Notes: generated by a model from the sequence alone, not told the origin. Counted from the first letter of the stretch, positions 36,569-47,396 are shown. The stretch is DNA of 64,000 bases from Paracoccaceae bacterium (GCA_026989355.1 JALSJM010000008.1:62001-126000); one strand, 5' to 3'. Translations and numbers: made by a program.

Positions 36569-37060
36569 TCAGCGGTAGGGCGCATCCAGTTCAAGATTGC
36601 GGGCGATCTCGGCTTCCCAGCGTTCGCCGTTGTCAAGCAGCCGCTGCTTGTCATACATCAGCTCTTCGCGGGTCTCGGTGGAAAACTCGAAATTCGGCCC
36701 CTCGACGATCGCATCCACCGGGCAGGCCTCCTGGCAGAATCCGCAGTAGATGCACTTGGTCATGTCGATGTCATAGCGGGTGGTGCGGCGCGAACCGTCG
36801 GCGCGCGGCTCGGCCTCGATGGTGATGGCCTGGGCCGGGCAGATCGCTTCGCACAGCTTGCAGGCGATGCAGCGTTCCTCGCCGTTCGGATAGCGGCGCA
36901 GCGCATGCTCGCCGCGAAAGCGCGGAGAAAGCGGCCCCTTTTCCTGCGGATAGTTCAGCGTGGCCTTGGGCGCGAAGAAATATTTCAGCCCCAGCCCGAA
37001 GCCCTTGATGAAATCCGTCAGCAGAAAGTATTTCGTCGCGCGGAGGTAATCGAATGCCAT
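36569..37060 (-). CDS. nuoI: NADH-quinone oxidoreductase subunit I
   Basis: This 163-residue peripheral-arm subunit has two 4Fe-4S motifs, [12 protein letters not shown] and [12 protein letters not shown], which form clusters N6a and N6b passing electrons to NuoB. The N-terminal amphipathic helix ([19 protein letters not shown]) contacts the membrane. Length and motifs are normal. Confidence 0.96.
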   Translation of the reverse strand: MAFDYLRATKYFLLTDFIKGFGLGLKYFFAPKATLNYPQEKGPLSPRFRGEHALRRYPNGEERCIACKLCEAICPAQAITIEAEPRADGSRRTTRYDIDMTKCIYCGFCQEACPVDAIVEGPNFEFSTETREELMYDKQRLLDNGERWEAEIARNLELDAPYR

Positions 37061-37064
37061 GCGC

Positions 37065-38102
37065 CTATCCTCCAGTCGTCCAGCGGGCCCAGGCGCCGCC
37101 GAAAGCCTCGTATTTCGCCAGGAACGCCACGATCACCACCCAGGCCAGCGACAGCGGCAGGAACACCTTCCATCCGATCCGCATCAGCTGATCGTAGCGG
37201 TAGCGCGGCGTTATCGCCTTGACCATTGCAAAGATGAAGAAGAAGAAGGCCATCTTGCCCACCATCCACAGCACGCCGTCGGGCAGGCCGGGAACAGGCG
37301 ACAGCCAGCCGCCGAAGAACAGCAGCGTGATCAGCGCGCACATCAGGAAGATGGCGATGTATTCGCCGGCCATGAACAGCAGGAACATGGTCGAGGAATA
37401 TTCCACCTGATAGCCCGCCACCAGTTCGCTTTCGGCCTCGGGCAGATCGAAGGGCGGACGGTTGGTTTCGGCCAGCGCCGAAACGAAGAACAGCACTACC
37501 ATCGGCAGATGCGGCAGCCAGTACCACGAGAAGAATCCATAGCTGCCGTCCTGGGCGCGCACGATATCGGTAAGGTTGAGCGAGCCGGTGGACAGCACCA
37601 CGCCGATGATGATCAGCCCGATCGACACCTCATAGGAAATCATCTGCGCCGCCGAGCGCAGGGAGCCCAGAAAGGGATATTTCGAGTTCGAGGCCCAGCC
37701 CCCCATGATGATGCCGTAAACCTCGAGCGAGGATACCGCAAACACGTAAAGGATCGCCACGTTCAGGTCGGCCAGCACCCAGCCTTCGTTGAAGGGAATT
37801 ACCGCCCAGGCCACCATCGACATCACGAAGGCCACCAGCGGCGCCAGCACGAACACCGTCTTGTCGGCGCCGGCCGGGATCACCACTTCCTTCACCACGT
37901 ATTTCAGCGCGTCCGCCACCGATTGCAGCAGCCCGAAGGCGCCCACGATATTGGGCCCCCGGCGCATCTGCACCGCGGCCCATATCTTGCGGTCACCGTA
38001 AACCAGGAACAGGAGCGAGATCATCACGAAGGCGATGATTGCAAGCCCCTGCGCGAGGATCAGAAGCGCGATGCCGAGCGGGGTTTGAAGAAATTCAGCC
38101 AT
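37065..38102 (-). CDS. nuoH: NADH-quinone oxidoreductase subunit H
   Basis: This 345-residue, eight-helix subunit forms part of the quinone chamber. It shows [20 protein letters not shown] and the acidic loop [20 protein letters not shown]. It lies 4 bp from nuoI. A small predicted lipoprotein gene is inserted between it and nuoG. Confidence 0.96.
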   Translation of the reverse strand: MAEFLQTPLGIALLILAQGLAIIAFVMISLLFLVYGDRKIWAAVQMRRGPNIVGAFGLLQSVADALKYVVKEVVIPAGADKTVFVLAPLVAFVMSMVAWAVIPFNEGWVLADLNVAILYVFAVSSLEVYGIIMGGWASNSKYPFLGSLRSAAQMISYEVSIGLIIIGVVLSTGSLNLTDIVRAQDGSYGFFSWYWLPHLPMVVLFFVSALAETNRPPFDLPEAESELVAGYQVEYSSTMFLLFMAGEYIAIFLMCALITLLFFGGWLSPVPGLPDGVLWMVGKMAFFFFIFAMVKAITPRYRYDQLMRIGWKVFLPLSLAWVVIVAFLAKYEAFGGAWARWTTGG

Positions 38103-38108
38103 GTGCCC

Positions 38109-38528
38109 TCACACCAAAGGTATCCCGTTGTTCCTGCATTCCCGCACCACTTCGGCGGTCTTCATGATCTCAAGCCCGTCGGGGCGCGCCCGCGACAGCG
38201 CATAGATCGCATCGCCCAGCCACTGGCGTGTCTTGTCCACCTCAAGGTTGGTGCGCAGATGCCGGGCATAGCGGTATCCGTGCCGGCGCGCATGTCCGGC
38301 CATCACGCAGCGCGCGTAATCGGTGACATCCACAGCGCGGCGCGCATCCTGAACGGTAACCTGCACATTGACCAGACCCTCGTCGAGTATAAGCACGTCC
38401 GCCCCCTGATACACCGGCACCAGATCGGGGTTCTCGGCCAGTTCGGGCGGCGGCGCACAGCCCCCCACCCCCGCCGCCATCACAAGCACCGGAGCAATCG
38501 CCGCGATATGAAGAGCGCCCTGCATCAT
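38109..38528 (-). CDS. Predicted lipoprotein between nuoG and nuoH
   Basis: This 139-residue protein has a signal peptide ending in a lipobox (VLVMAAGVGGC, Cys near 24 followed by APPPEL). The mature part (VYQGADVLILDEGLVNVQVT, DYARCVMAGHARRHGYRYAR, ECRNNGIPLV) contains two further Cys residues that could form a disulfide in the periplasm. It starts two bases after the nuoG stop and ends 6 bp before nuoH, so it is certainly part of the nuo transcript. No known domain is recognised. It could be an assembly factor, or an unrelated passenger. Confidence 0.75.
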   Translation of the reverse strand: MMQGALHIAAIAPVLVMAAGVGGCAPPPELAENPDLVPVYQGADVLILDEGLVNVQVTVQDARRAVDVTDYARCVMAGHARRHGYRYARHLRTNLEVDKTRQWLGDAIYALSRARPDGLEIMKTAEVVRECRNNGIPLV

Positions 38529-38530
38529 GG

Positions 38531-40549
38531 CTATTCCGCCGCCAGATTCGATCCGGCCCGCGCCAGCGAAAGCGCCGAGCATTCCGCAAGAACCCGGCTG
38601 GCCCGTGCGATCGGATTGGCAAGCCAGTAGTCATCGATCGCAGCGGCGAAACGCCCCTTGCCGAGCCGCCCTGCGGGCAGCGGCTGCCATTCGTTTTCCG
38701 CAAGACAGTCGATCTCGGCCAGATGGGGCACCGCTTCCAGCAGCCGGTGGCGCAGCGCGGCCAGACTGTCATGGGGCAGGACCGCGCCCGTTTCCCCCGA
38801 AACCGCGCGAATGATGGCCCAGTTTTCCTTGGCCTCGCCCGGGGGAAAGGCGGCGCGCAGCGCCAGTTGCGGACGGCCTTCGGTATTGACGAAAAGACCG
38901 TCCTCCTCCGTCCAGGCCGCCGCAGGCAGGATCAGGTCGGCCCGGTGCGCACCACGATCGCCATGACTGCCCTGATAGATCACGAAGGGGCCTTCCGGCA
39001 GGTCGGTTTCATCGGCGCCGAGATTCCAGATCACATCCGCCCCCTCAAGCGCCGCCTCCAGGCCGCCCGTGCAGGTGGCCCCCACGTCCAGCGCGCCCAC
39101 CCGCCCGGCCGCGGTGTGCAACACCAGGAACTTCGCGCCATACGCCTCGGCAAGCTGCATCGCATGGCCCAGCACTGCCGCGCCGTCAGCGCCGCGAAGC
39201 GCCCCTTGCCCGACGATCACCACAGAAGGCTGCGGCACCTTTCCGGGCCTGCCCTTCAGTGCCTGTACCAGCGCCGCGCGGTCGTCGCCCAGGTGGCTGC
39301 AGTCATAGGTCAGATCCGCTGCCGTGCCGATCAGCCTGATCTCGGCGCCGTTCAGCCAGGCCTTGCGGATTCGCGCATTCAGCACCGGCGCCTCGAGCCG
39401 CGGATTGGTGCCGATCAGCAGTATCATCCGCGCGCTGTCGATATCCTCGATGCCTGCCGTGCCCACATAGGCCGAGCGGTTCCCTGCCGGCAGCTTCGCA
39501 CCATCCACCCGGCATTCCACGCTTCCGCCGAGCCCTTCGATCAGCTCCTTCAGGGAAAACGCCGCCTCGACAGGCACCAGATCGCCCACCAGCCCCGCCG
39601 CCTTCTGCGCGCCTTTCAGCGCCTTCGCGGCGGCGGCAAGCGCCTCGGGCCAGCCCACCGGAACCAGCTTGCCCGCCCTGCGCAGATAGGGCCGGTCAAG
39701 CCGCTGGCGTTTCAGCCCGTCCCAGGCAAAGCGGGCCTTGTCGGAAATCCATTCCTCGTTCACCCCGGCGTGCTCGCGCGGCAGGATGCGCATCACCTGC
39801 CGGCCGCGCACATCGGCCCGGATGTTCGAGCCGAGCGCATCCATCACGTCGATGGTTTCGGTCTTTCGCAACTCCCACGGGCGGGCCGAGAACGCATAGG
39901 GCTTGTTGGTCAGCGCGCCCACGGGGCACAGATCGATGATATTGCCCTGCAGGTTGCTGTCGAGCGTGGCGCCGAGATAGGTGGTGATCTCGGCATCTTC
40001 CCCGCGCCCCGTCTGGCCCATCACGGTGATGCCGGCCACTTCGGTGGTAAAGCGCACGCAGCGGGTGCAGGAGATGCAGCGCGTCATGCAGGTGTCCACC
40101 AGCGGTCCGAGATCGAGATCCTCGACCGCGCGCTTGGGCTCGCGATAGCGCGAGAAATCAACCCCATAGGCCATGGCCTGGTCCTGCAGATCGCATTCGC
40201 CGCCCTGATCGCAGATCGGGCAATCAAGCGGGTGGTTGATCAGCAGGAATTCCATCACCCCCTCGCGCGCCTTCTTCACCATCGGCGAATTGGTGCGCAC
40301 CTCGGGCGGCTGCCCCTCGGGGCCGGGGCGCAGATCGCGCACCTGCATGGCACAGCTGGCGGCCGGTTTCGGAGGGCCGCCCACCACCTCGACAAGGCAC
40401 ATCCGGCAGTTGCCCGCGATCGAAAGCCGCTCGTGATAGCAGAAGCGCGGGATCTCGATTCCCGCCACTTCGGCCGCCTGGATCAGGGTCATGGCCCCGT
40501 CCACCTCGATTTCGCGGCCATCGATGATGATCTTTCTCGTGTCGGTCAT
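38531..40549 (-). CDS. nuoG: NADH-quinone oxidoreductase subunit G
   Basis: This 672-residue iron-sulfur subunit has a 2Fe-2S ferredoxin motif ([17 protein letters not shown]), a HxxxC-type 4Fe-4S site ([16 protein letters not shown]) and [20 protein letters not shown], followed by the molybdopterin-oxidoreductase-like domain without cofactor. It conducts electrons from NuoE/F towards NuoI/B. The ATG overlaps the stop of a 41-residue frame (ATGA at 40546-40549). Confidence 0.95.
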   Translation of the reverse strand: MTDTRKIIIDGREIEVDGAMTLIQAAEVAGIEIPRFCYHERLSIAGNCRMCLVEVVGGPPKPAASCAMQVRDLRPGPEGQPPEVRTNSPMVKKAREGVMEFLLINHPLDCPICDQGGECDLQDQAMAYGVDFSRYREPKRAVEDLDLGPLVDTCMTRCISCTRCVRFTTEVAGITVMGQTGRGEDAEITTYLGATLDSNLQGNIIDLCPVGALTNKPYAFSARPWELRKTETIDVMDALGSNIRADVRGRQVMRILPREHAGVNEEWISDKARFAWDGLKRQRLDRPYLRRAGKLVPVGWPEALAAAAKALKGAQKAAGLVGDLVPVEAAFSLKELIEGLGGSVECRVDGAKLPAGNRSAYVGTAGIEDIDSARMILLIGTNPRLEAPVLNARIRKAWLNGAEIRLIGTAADLTYDCSHLGDDRAALVQALKGRPGKVPQPSVVIVGQGALRGADGAAVLGHAMQLAEAYGAKFLVLHTAAGRVGALDVGATCTGGLEAALEGADVIWNLGADETDLPEGPFVIYQGSHGDRGAHRADLILPAAAWTEEDGLFVNTEGRPQLALRAAFPPGEAKENWAIIRAVSGETGAVLPHDSLAALRHRLLEAVPHLAEIDCLAENEWQPLPAGRLGKGRFAAAIDDYWLANPIARASRVLAECSALSLARAGSNLAAE

Positions 40550-40671
40550 GAGCAGGTTCCATCCACTTTCCAGGCGTCTCCGGTCAGGCCGGGGGGGTGG
40601 TGCGCATCCGCGGCGACCGTTGCGTGCGCGCCGGCCGCGGCAGGCAGGAACATGACTGCAGAAATCTTCAT
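40546..40671 (-). CDS. 41-residue exported-type micro-protein, coupled to nuoG
   Basis: The frame begins in an ATGA overlap with the DUF5333-like gene (40668-40671) and ends in an ATGA overlap with nuoG (40546-40549), with GAGGAG/GGAG upstream. This is a strong sign of real translation. The peptide starts [20 protein letters not shown], like a short signal peptide, then ADAHHPPG and a C-terminal Cys. It resembles no family I know. It may be a tiny periplasmic or membrane-associated peptide, or a coupling frame that sets NuoG expression. Confidence 0.6.
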   Translation of the reverse strand: MKISAVMFLPAAAGAHATVAADAHHPPGLTGDAWKVDGTCS

Positions 40672-41084
40672 CTCCGGCTCCTCAGCAACTGGCCGATCAG
40701 GCTTTTCTTCGCGATTTCCTCTTCGCCCAGGCGGCAATAGCTCTGTGCATCGCCCGGTTTCACGCCGCGGGCGGCCATGTAGTCGGCAGCCATCTTCCTC
40801 ACCCGCGCCTTTTCCTGCGGATCCTTCAGGAAGGCCTTCACCTCGTCGCGCTCATAACCCTGACGGATCGCATATTGCTTCAGCGCCTCGAGCTTCTGCC
40901 ACACCACGAAATAGCGCGGCGAGATCGTGGGGCAGTTCTTGCGGATCTCGTCGCCCACGACCCCCGCCATCAGCGACAGGTTGATGTGCCGTTCCTCGGG
41001 CAGCGGCACCTTGGCGATCGCCGGAACCGCCGGCCCGGCCAGAAGCACGAACACTGCGAAAACACGGATTTTCAGGCTTGTCAT
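40668..41084 (-). CDS. DUF5333-like exported protein
   Basis: This 138-residue protein has a signal peptide ([20 protein letters not shown]) and a helical mature domain with paired Cys residues ([28 protein letters not shown]). It resembles a family of uncharacterised Rhodobacterales proteins (DUF5333 by recollection) encoded between nuoF and nuoG. The start at 41084 has a perfect AAAGGAGA site. The Arg/Lys-rich C-end ([11 protein letters not shown]) overlaps the micro-gene start. Its role is unknown; position suggests a complex I accessory factor. Confidence 0.78.
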   Translation of the reverse strand: MTSLKIRVFAVFVLLAGPAVPAIAKVPLPEERHINLSLMAGVVGDEIRKNCPTISPRYFVVWQKLEALKQYAIRQGYERDEVKAFLKDPQEKARVRKMAADYMAARGVKPGDAQSYCRLGEEEIAKKSLIGQLLRSRR

Positions 41085-41242
41085 GGCAAATCTCCTTTCA
41101 TCCGAAAGGAGATGGGCGCCGCAAGGCCCGTTATGCAATAACGGCGCGCCGAAGCCGGCGGTTATCGGATAACCGCGCATTGCGCACTGCCGCCTGGCGG
41201 CGCCACCGGCGATATGTGCCCCCGGGTGCCTCACCCCGCCCC

Positions 41243-42538
41243 CTACTCTGCCGCGACCGCGCCGGCGCGGCCCTTCTGCTGTGCGCGGATCCTGTCCTCG
41301 ATCTCGTCGCGGAAATGGCGGATCAGCCCCTGGACCGGCCAGGCGGCCGCATCGCCGAGCGCACAGATCGTGTGCCCCTCGACCTGCCTGCTGACATCAA
41401 GCAGCATGTCGATTTCCTCGATCCCGGCCTCGCCGCGCACCAGGCGTTCCATCACCCGCATCATCCAGCCGGTGCCCTCGCGGCAGGGGGTGCACTGGCC
41501 GCAGCTTTCGTGCTTGTAGAATTTCGACAGCCGCCAGATTGCCCTGATCACATCCGTGGACTTGTCCATCACGATCACCGCCGCGGTACCGAGCCCCGAA
41601 TGCTGCTCGCGCAGCCAGTCGAAATCCATGATCGCCTCTTCGGCGATATCGGCAGGCAGCAAAGGCACCGAAGATCCCCCCGGAATCACCGCCTTGAGAT
41701 TTTCCCAGCCGCCGCGGATGCCGCCGCAGTGACGGTCGATCAGCTCTTTCAGCGGGATCGACATTGCCTCTTCCACCACGCAGGGGGCATTCACATGGCC
41801 CGAGATCGCAAACAGCTTGGTGCCGGTGTTGTTGGGCCGCCCGATCGAGGCAAACCAGGCCCCGCCGCGGCGCAGGATGGTGGGCACCACGGCGATCGAT
41901 TCCACGTTGTTCACCGTGGTCGGACAGCCGTAAAGCCCCGCTCCGGCCGGAAACGGCGGCTTCATGCGCGGCATCCCCTTCTTGCCCTCGAGGCTTTCCA
42001 GAAGCGCCGTTTCCTCGCCACAGATATAGGCCCCCGCGCCGTGGCTGAGGAAAAGATCGAAATCCCAGCCCGAGCCGGCCGCATTGCGCCCCAGAAGCCC
42101 CGCCTCATAGGCCTCGTCGATCGCCGCCTGAAGCACCTCGCGCTCGCGGACGAACTCACCGCGGATATAGATATGCGCCACATGCGCCCCCATGGCAAAA
42201 CCCGCCAGCAGCGCTCCCTCGATCAGGGTGTGGGGATCATGGCGCATGATCTCGCGGTCCTTGCAGGTGCCGGGCTCGGATTCATCGGCGTTGATTACCA
42301 GATAGGAAGGGCGGCCATCGCTTTCCTTCGGCATGAAGCTCCATTTCAGCCCGGTCGGAAACCCCGCGCCGCCGCGCCCGCGCAGGCCGCTGTCCTTCAC
42401 CTCCTGGATGATCCAGTCGGCCCCCTTCTTCACCAGATCGGCGGTGCCGTCCCAGTGACCGCGCGCGCGGGCGCCGGCCAGGCTGCGGTCATGCATGCCA
42501 TAGAGATTGGTGAATATCCGGTCCTTGTCATCGAGCAT
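41243..42538 (-). CDS. nuoF: NADH-quinone oxidoreductase subunit F
   Basis: This 431-residue NADH- and FMN-binding subunit has the glycine-rich [13 protein letters not shown], the FMN motif [14 protein letters not shown] and the 4Fe-4S N3 ligands in [12 protein letters not shown]. It oxidises NADH at the tip of the hydrophilic arm. The start at 42538 ([17 protein letters not shown]) has GGGAG 10 bases upstream; an ATG at 42547 is three codons earlier. It overlaps the DUF5337-like gene by 11 bp. A 158-bp gap to the DUF5333-like gene holds no recognisable feature. Confidence 0.95.
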   Translation of the reverse strand: MLDDKDRIFTNLYGMHDRSLAGARARGHWDGTADLVKKGADWIIQEVKDSGLRGRGGAGFPTGLKWSFMPKESDGRPSYLVINADESEPGTCKDREIMRHDPHTLIEGALLAGFAMGAHVAHIYIRGEFVREREVLQAAIDEAYEAGLLGRNAAGSGWDFDLFLSHGAGAYICGEETALLESLEGKKGMPRMKPPFPAGAGLYGCPTTVNNVESIAVVPTILRRGGAWFASIGRPNNTGTKLFAISGHVNAPCVVEEAMSIPLKELIDRHCGGIRGGWENLKAVIPGGSSVPLLPADIAEEAIMDFDWLREQHSGLGTAAVIVMDKSTDVIRAIWRLSKFYKHESCGQCTPCREGTGWMMRVMERLVRGEAGIEEIDMLLDVSRQVEGHTICALGDAAAWPVQGLIRHFRDEIEDRIRAQQKGRAGAVAAE

Positions 42539-42806
42539 TGCGGTCATTCTCCCGTGTTCCGGCCAGTTCACCCTGCCGGCGGCGGATCTGATAGGTTACG
42601 GCCATTGCCCAGACGAAGGCGGCCAGCGCGGCAAGATCGAACAGGAAGGCATAGCGCGGCGCCAGGCCGAAATGCCCGCCCAGCCACTGCGCCGCCAGCC
42701 ACAGCAGCATGGTGACGATGATCACGCCCGCCACCAGCCGCGCGCGCCGCGCCAGTGCCATTTCACCCTTGCTGACCGTTCCCCTGCCGGGGGCTTTCCG
42801 TTGCAT
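42528..42806 (-). CDS. DUF5337-like small membrane protein
   Basis: This 92-residue protein has two hydrophobic helices ([20 protein letters not shown] and [20 protein letters not shown]) and charged ends. It resembles an uncharacterised Rhodobacterales family (DUF5337 by recollection) found between nuoE and nuoF. Its stop overlaps the nuoF start by 11 bp, so the two are coupled. It may help assemble or tether the NADH-dehydrogenase module at the membrane; this is inferred only from position. Confidence 0.75.
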   Translation of the reverse strand: MQRKAPGRGTVSKGEMALARRARLVAGVIIVTMLLWLAAQWLGGHFGLAPRYAFLFDLAALAAFVWAMAVTYQIRRRQGELAGTRENDRNAR

Positions 42807-42827
42807 TGTCCGCTCGGCCCTTTCCGA

Positions 42828-43628
42828 TCAGCCCTTGTAGACCTTGCCCTTCTTCACGCGGCTGGCGAATTCGGTTTCACCGCCTTTCGCCAGCATCCTG
42901 GCCTGCCTGATCCATTCGTCACGCACGATCCGGCCCCTGAAGCCCTCAAGATGTTCGTCCACCCATTGCACCTCTCTCTTGCGCCAGCCGGCAATCTGAT
43001 CGAAATGCCAGACGCCCAGCTCGTTCAGCAGCTTCTCGAGCTTCGTCCCCACGCCCTTGATCATCTTCAGATCATCGGCCTTGCCGCCGCGCGGCGCCTT
43101 CAGAAGCTCGGGCTTGCCGTCGGGCGCCACCGGGCGGCGCGCCGGTTTCTTCGCGGCGGTTTTCTTCGCTTTCGCCACGCTGCCCTTCTCCTGCACGGCC
43201 GGGACCGGTTTTGCGGCCGGCTCGGGTTCGGGCGCCGGTTCGGGCACCGGTTCGGGTTCCGCCCCGCCCCTTTCCGTGCCGCTCGGCACATCCTCGCCGC
43301 GCATTTCTTCGGCAATGTTGAACTCGGGCTTCCGGGCCAGAGCTTCTTCCTCGATCCGGTCGATTTCCTTCAGATGCTCGGGGGCAACCCTGACGGGCTC
43401 GTCCCCGCCGATACCGGCATGCCGCTCCCCGGGCACATAGCTGCAGAACAGCTTCTGCAGAAGCCAGACCAGCGCAAACAGCACCACCAGCGCCACGATG
43501 ACCGCCGTAACGGTCCCGACCTCGTAACGCCGCGCGAGAACCAGCCAGGTTGCCAGCGCGAACAGCGCGCCGACGATCCAGCAGACATTGGTGCACGAGA
43601 ACAGACCACCCTTGCTTTCATTACTCAT
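42828..43628 (-). CDS. Membrane protein with the NuoE-type helix-hairpin-helix tail
   Basis: This 266-residue product has two N-terminal membrane helices (CWIVGALFALATWLVL, TAVIVALVVLFALVWLLQKL), a low-complexity Pro/Glu/Lys linker (PEPVPEPAPEPEPAAKP, AKAKKTAAKKP) and a C-terminal ~100-residue domain ([30 protein letters not shown]) of the helix-hairpin-helix type. This last domain is almost identical to the tail of NuoE encoded just upstream (3 differences in about 103 residues). It probably anchors or bridges complex I parts, but no function is known. It is co-transcribed with nuo. Confidence 0.78.
   Translation of the reverse strand: MSNESKGGLFSCTNVCWIVGALFALATWLVLARRYEVGTVTAVIVALVVLFALVWLLQKLFCSYVPGERHAGIGGDEPVRVAPEHLKEIDRIEEEALARKPEFNIAEEMRGEDVPSGTERGGAEPEPVPEPAPEPEPAAKPVPAVQEKGSVAKAKKTAAKKPARRPVAPDGKPELLKAPRGGKADDLKMIKGVGTKLEKLLNELGVWHFDQIAGWRKREVQWVDEHLEGFRGRIVRDEWIRQARMLAKGGETEFASRVKKGKVYKG
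42847..43148 (-). repeat. 302-bp direct repeat, copy A (in the membrane protein gene)
   Basis: It is nearly identical at DNA level, including synonymous sites, to 43809-44110, offset by 962 bp. Differences I could see by eye are a few single bases. Direct repeats of this length could recombine and delete the 962 bp between them. Confidence 0.88.
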
Positions 43629-43795
43629 ATCATCAATCCCTGTTGCCGTTTCGTTGCTTCGATGATGGCGGCATCAGGCCGCGCCCCTTCCCTGGGGAAA
43701 GGCCCGGCCGGTTCTTTTCGTTTTCTCGTGCCACCATGTGCTCGACCTCGAAATATCCTGCTGCTGCCCGCGGCTGTCGGCCCCGGGACGGCGGA

Positions 43796-44965
43796 TCAAT
43801 AGACATCACCCTTCTTCACGCGGCTGGCGAATTCGGTTTCACCGCCTTTCGCCAGCACCCTGGCCTGCCTGATCCACTCGTCACGCACGATCCGGCCCCT
43901 GAAGCCCTCAAGATGTTCGTCCACCCATTGCACCTCTCTCTTGCGCCAGCCGGCAATCTGATCGAAATGCCAGACGCCCAGCTCGTTCAGCAGCTTCTCG
44001 AGCTTCGGCCCCACGCCCTTGATCATCTTCAGATCATCGGCCTTGCCGCCGCGCGGCGCCTTCAGAAGCTCGGGCTTGCCGTCGGGCGCCACCGGGCGGC
44101 GCGCCGGTTTTCCTGCCGCGGCTTTCGCAGCCGCCTTTCCGGTGGCTTTCCCGGCAGTTTTCACGGTCGCCTTCGCGGCAGGCTTGCGCGCTGCCGCCCC
44201 TGCGCCGGCCTTCGGCCCGGCACTTGCTGCCGCGCCAGGCACCTTGCGCCCCCTGGCACCACCCGACCAGGGGGCCGAAAGCGGCACTTCGCTGCCGTCG
44301 ATGCGCTTGACGGTATCGCCCAGTTCCACCGCCCGCGCAACGCTTGCATTATGCGGCGCGCGCCCCTTTTCATGGGCTTTCAGGGTGGTCGGGCCACCCT
44401 GCGGCTCGGCCGCATAACGGCCGTTCTGCGGACCCGGCACCGGCACCTTGCCGGCGGCCAGTTCGTCAAGGATCTCGGCAAGGCGCGCGGCGGTCAGATC
44501 CTCGTAATAATCCTTGCCGATCTGCACCATCGGCGCATTGGCACAGGCGCCCAGACATTCCACCTCTTCCCAGCTGAACTTCCCGTCGGACGAAAGCCGG
44601 TGCGGCTCGGACGCTATCTTCTGGCGGCAGACAGCGATCAGGTCTTCGGCACCGCAGATCATGCAGCTGGTGGTGCCGCATACCTGAACATGCGCAACGG
44701 AACCAACGGGTTGAAGCTGAAACATGAAATAGAAAGTGGCCACTTCGAGCGCCCGGATGTAATCCATGCCCAGCATGTCGGCCACATATTCGATCGCCGG
44801 TCGGGTCAGCCAGCCCTCCTGCTCCTGAGCGCGCCACAGAAGCGCGATCACTGCACTGGCCTGGCGGCCTTCCGGGTATTTGCCGATCTGCAGCTTCGCC
44901 CATTCCAGATTGGCGGGCGTGAAGGCAAAGCTTTCGGGCTGGTCATGGTAAAGACGGCGCAGCAT
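43796..44965 (-). CDS. nuoE: NADH-quinone oxidoreductase subunit E with C-terminal extension
   Basis: This is a 389-residue protein, whereas typical NuoE has 160-240 residues. Residues 1 to ~200 are the thioredoxin-like 2Fe-2S subunit with ligands in [13 protein letters not shown] and [12 protein letters not shown] (cluster N1a). Then come an Ala/Lys-rich linker ([20 protein letters not shown]) and a helix-hairpin-helix-like domain from about 285. Similar extended NuoE proteins occur in Rhodobacterales. The tail is duplicated in the next gene. The ATG overlaps the nuoD stop by one base (TGATG). The 167 bp to the next gene holds no recognisable feature. Confidence 0.93.
   Translation of the reverse strand: MLRRLYHDQPESFAFTPANLEWAKLQIGKYPEGRQASAVIALLWRAQEQEGWLTRPAIEYVADMLGMDYIRALEVATFYFMFQLQPVGSVAHVQVCGTTSCMICGAEDLIAVCRQKIASEPHRLSSDGKFSWEEVECLGACANAPMVQIGKDYYEDLTAARLAEILDELAAGKVPVPGPQNGRYAAEPQGGPTTLKAHEKGRAPHNASVARAVELGDTVKRIDGSEVPLSAPWSGGARGRKVPGAAASAGPKAGAGAAARKPAAKATVKTAGKATGKAAAKAAAGKPARRPVAPDGKPELLKAPRGGKADDLKMIKGVGPKLEKLLNELGVWHFDQIAGWRKREVQWVDEHLEGFRGRIVRDEWIRQARVLAKGGETEFASRVKKGDVY
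43809..44110 (-). repeat. 302-bp direct repeat, copy B (in the nuoE 3' end)
   Basis: Partner of 42847-43148. It encodes the helix-hairpin-helix tail of NuoE. Near identity in codon third positions implies very recent duplication or ongoing gene conversion. Confidence 0.88.
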
Positions 44966-46182
44966 CAGCGGTCAATCTCCCCGAACACGACATCCAGCGA
45001 TCCGATGATCGCGGCCACATCGGCCAGCTGGTGACCACGGGCCAGGTGGTCCATGGCCTGAAGATGGGCATAGCCCGGCGCGCGGATCTTGGCGCGGTAG
45101 GGCCTGTTGGAGCCGTCCGATACCAGATAGACGCCGAACTCGCCCTTGGGGGCCTCGACCGCGGCGTAAACCTCGCCCTCGGACACCCGGAAGCCCTCGG
45201 TATAAAGCTTGAAGTGGTGAATCAGCGCTTCCATGCTGGTTTTCATCTCGGCGCGGCGCGGCGGCGTCAGCTTGCCGCGCGCCAGCACGTCACCCGGCTC
45301 GGCGCGCAGCTTCTCGCAGGCCTGGGCGATGATCTTCTGGCTTTCGCGCATTTCCTGCATCCGCACCAGATAGCGGTCATAGCAATCGCCGTTCTTCCCC
45401 ACCGGGATCCGGAAATCGAATTCATCATAGCATTCATAGGGCTGGGCGCGGCGCAGATCCCAGGCCAGCCCCGAGCCGCGCACCATCACGCCCGAGAATC
45501 CCCAGTCAAGCGCCTCCTGCTCGCTGACCACCGCGATATCCACGTTACGCTGCTTGAAGATTCGGTTTTCGGTCAGAAGGTTGTCGATGTCGTCAAGTGC
45601 CCGGGTGAACTGCCCGTTCCATTCCTCGATGTCGTCGATCAGATCGGGGGGCAGATCCTGATGCACGCCGCCGGGGCGGAAATAGGCGGCGTGCAGGCGC
45701 GCCCCGCAGGCGCGTTCGTAGAACACCATCAGCTTTTCGCGCTCTTCGAACCCCCACAGCGGCGGGGTGAGCGCGCCCACGTCCATGGCCTGGGTTGTAA
45801 CATTCAGCAGATGGTTCAGAATGCGGCCGATCTCGGAATAGAGCACCCGGATCAGCTGGGCCCGGCGCGGCACATCGACCCCGCAGAGCTTTTCGATGGC
45901 CAGGCACCAGGCATGTTCCTGGTTCATCGGCGCCACATAATCGAGGCGATCGAAATAGGGCAGATTCTGCAGATAGGTGCGGCTTTCCATCAGCTTCTCG
46001 GTGCCGCGGTGAAGCAGTCCGATATGCGGATCGGCACGCTCGACGATCTCGCCGTCAAGCTCAAGCACCAGACGAAGAACCCCATGCGCAGCAGGGTGCT
46101 GCGGGCCGAAGTTTATGTTGAAGTTGCGGATCTTCTGCTCGCCCGGCAGGGTATCCTCGAAGCCTTTGCCGCCGTCCATCAT
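44965..46182 (-). CDS. nuoD: NADH-quinone oxidoreductase subunit D
   Basis: This 405-residue 49-kDa-type subunit lines the quinone site with NuoB. It shows [15 protein letters not shown] (the quinone-contacting His), [14 protein letters not shown] and the C-terminal [11 protein letters not shown]. It overlaps nuoC by four bases (ATGA) and nuoE by one. NuoC and NuoD are separate here, unlike the fused form in E. coli. Confidence 0.96.
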   Translation of the reverse strand: MMDGGKGFEDTLPGEQKIRNFNINFGPQHPAAHGVLRLVLELDGEIVERADPHIGLLHRGTEKLMESRTYLQNLPYFDRLDYVAPMNQEHAWCLAIEKLCGVDVPRRAQLIRVLYSEIGRILNHLLNVTTQAMDVGALTPPLWGFEEREKLMVFYERACGARLHAAYFRPGGVHQDLPPDLIDDIEEWNGQFTRALDDIDNLLTENRIFKQRNVDIAVVSEQEALDWGFSGVMVRGSGLAWDLRRAQPYECYDEFDFRIPVGKNGDCYDRYLVRMQEMRESQKIIAQACEKLRAEPGDVLARGKLTPPRRAEMKTSMEALIHHFKLYTEGFRVSEGEVYAAVEAPKGEFGVYLVSDGSNRPYRAKIRAPGYAHLQAMDHLARGHQLADVAAIIGSLDVVFGEIDR

Positions 46183-46856
46183 TCCGCCTCGTCCCCGTCT
46201 TTGCCGCTGCCCTTCTCATCGCCCGGCAGGATGTATTGCGCGCCTTCCCAGGGGCTCATGAAATCGAACTGCCGGTATTGCTGCACCAGTTTCACCGGCT
46301 CATAGACGCAACGTTTCTCGGTTTCGTCATAGCGCAGTTCCACATGGCCGGTGGTGGGAAAATCCTTGCGCAGCGGATGGCCCCGGAAACCGTAATCGGT
46401 CAGGATCCGGCGCAGATCGGGATTGCCCCGGAACAGGATGCCGAACATGTCGAATACCTCGCGCTCGAACCAGCCGGCACCGGGGTGCAGATCGGTGATC
46501 GAGGGCAGGATTTCGTCTTCGCGGATCGCGCATTTCACCCGGATTCGCAGGTTCTGGCGCATCGACAGGTAATGATAGACCACATCGAAACGCTTCTCGC
46601 GCGCGGGCCAGTCCACCGCAGTGACGTCGATCAGGGTCGTGAAACGGCAGTTGGTATCGGACTGCAGGAATTCGGTGAACCCGTGCAGCGCGGCCGGCGG
46701 AATTTCGACTGTCAGCTCGCCATGACGCACCTGCCACTGCAGCACGCAGTCGGGGCGGCGGGCCTCGATCAGGACGCCGAGATCGCGCAGATCCGCGCTG
46801 CGATCATGGCCCTGGACATGAGCGGGAACGGATGCAGAGGCAGCGGGGGCGGACAT
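46179..46856 (-). CDS. nuoC: NADH-quinone oxidoreductase subunit C
   Basis: This 225-residue 30-kDa-type subunit has the family signature [20 protein letters not shown] followed by [19 protein letters not shown]. It belongs to the hydrophilic arm. The N-terminal ~15 residues are Ala/Ser-rich. It lies 6 bp after nuoB. Confidence 0.96.
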   Translation of the reverse strand: MSAPAASASVPAHVQGHDRSADLRDLGVLIEARRPDCVLQWQVRHGELTVEIPPAALHGFTEFLQSDTNCRFTTLIDVTAVDWPAREKRFDVVYHYLSMRQNLRIRVKCAIREDEILPSITDLHPGAGWFEREVFDMFGILFRGNPDLRRILTDYGFRGHPLRKDFPTTGHVELRYDETEKRCVYEPVKLVQQYRQFDFMSPWEGAQYILPGDEKGSGKDGDEAE

Positions 46857-46862
46857 GACGGC

Positions 46863-47396
46863 CTATCTCCTCAGGGTTCCGGTGCGCCGGATACGGCGCT
46901 GCAATTGCAGGATGCCATACATCAGCGCTTCGGCCGTGGGCGGACAGCCGGGCACATAGACATCGACCGGCACGATGCGATCACAGCCACGCACCACGGA
47001 ATAGCTGTAGTGATAATAGCCGCCCCCGTTGGCGCAGGATCCCATCGAGATCACATAGCGCGGATCGGGCATCTGATCATAGACCTTCCGCAGCGCCGGG
47101 GCCATCTTGTTGGTAAGCGTGCCGGCAACGATCATCAGATCGCTCTGGCGGGGCGAGGCGCGCGGCGCGGTGCCGTAGCGCTCCAGATCATAGCGCGGCA
47201 TGGAACTGTGCATCATCTCGACCGCGCAGCAGGCAAGACCGAAGGTCATCCAGTGCAGGCTGCCGGTGCGCGCCCAGTTGATCACGTCTTCCACCGAGGT
47301 CAGAAGAAAGCCCTTGTCCTGCAGCTCGCGGTTCAGTTCCTGGGTGGCATATTCGGGATCGGCTCCGGCCTGCTGCCTGCCTGTCATCACTCCCAT
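46863..47396 (-). CDS. nuoB: NADH-quinone oxidoreductase subunit B
   Basis: This 177-residue subunit holds cluster N2. Its ligands are in [10 protein letters not shown] (tandem Cys), MGSCANGGG and [11 protein letters not shown]. The chosen start at 47396 has AGGGGG with good spacing and overlaps nuoA by 10 bp. An ATG at 47387 overlapping the nuoA stop by one base is equally usual for the family, which would give 174 residues. Confidence 0.95.
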   Translation of the reverse strand: MGVMTGRQQAGADPEYATQELNRELQDKGFLLTSVEDVINWARTGSLHWMTFGLACCAVEMMHSSMPRYDLERYGTAPRASPRQSDLMIVAGTLTNKMAPALRKVYDQMPDPRYVISMGSCANGGGYYHYSYSVVRGCDRIVPVDVYVPGCPPTAEALMYGILQLQRRIRRTGTLRR

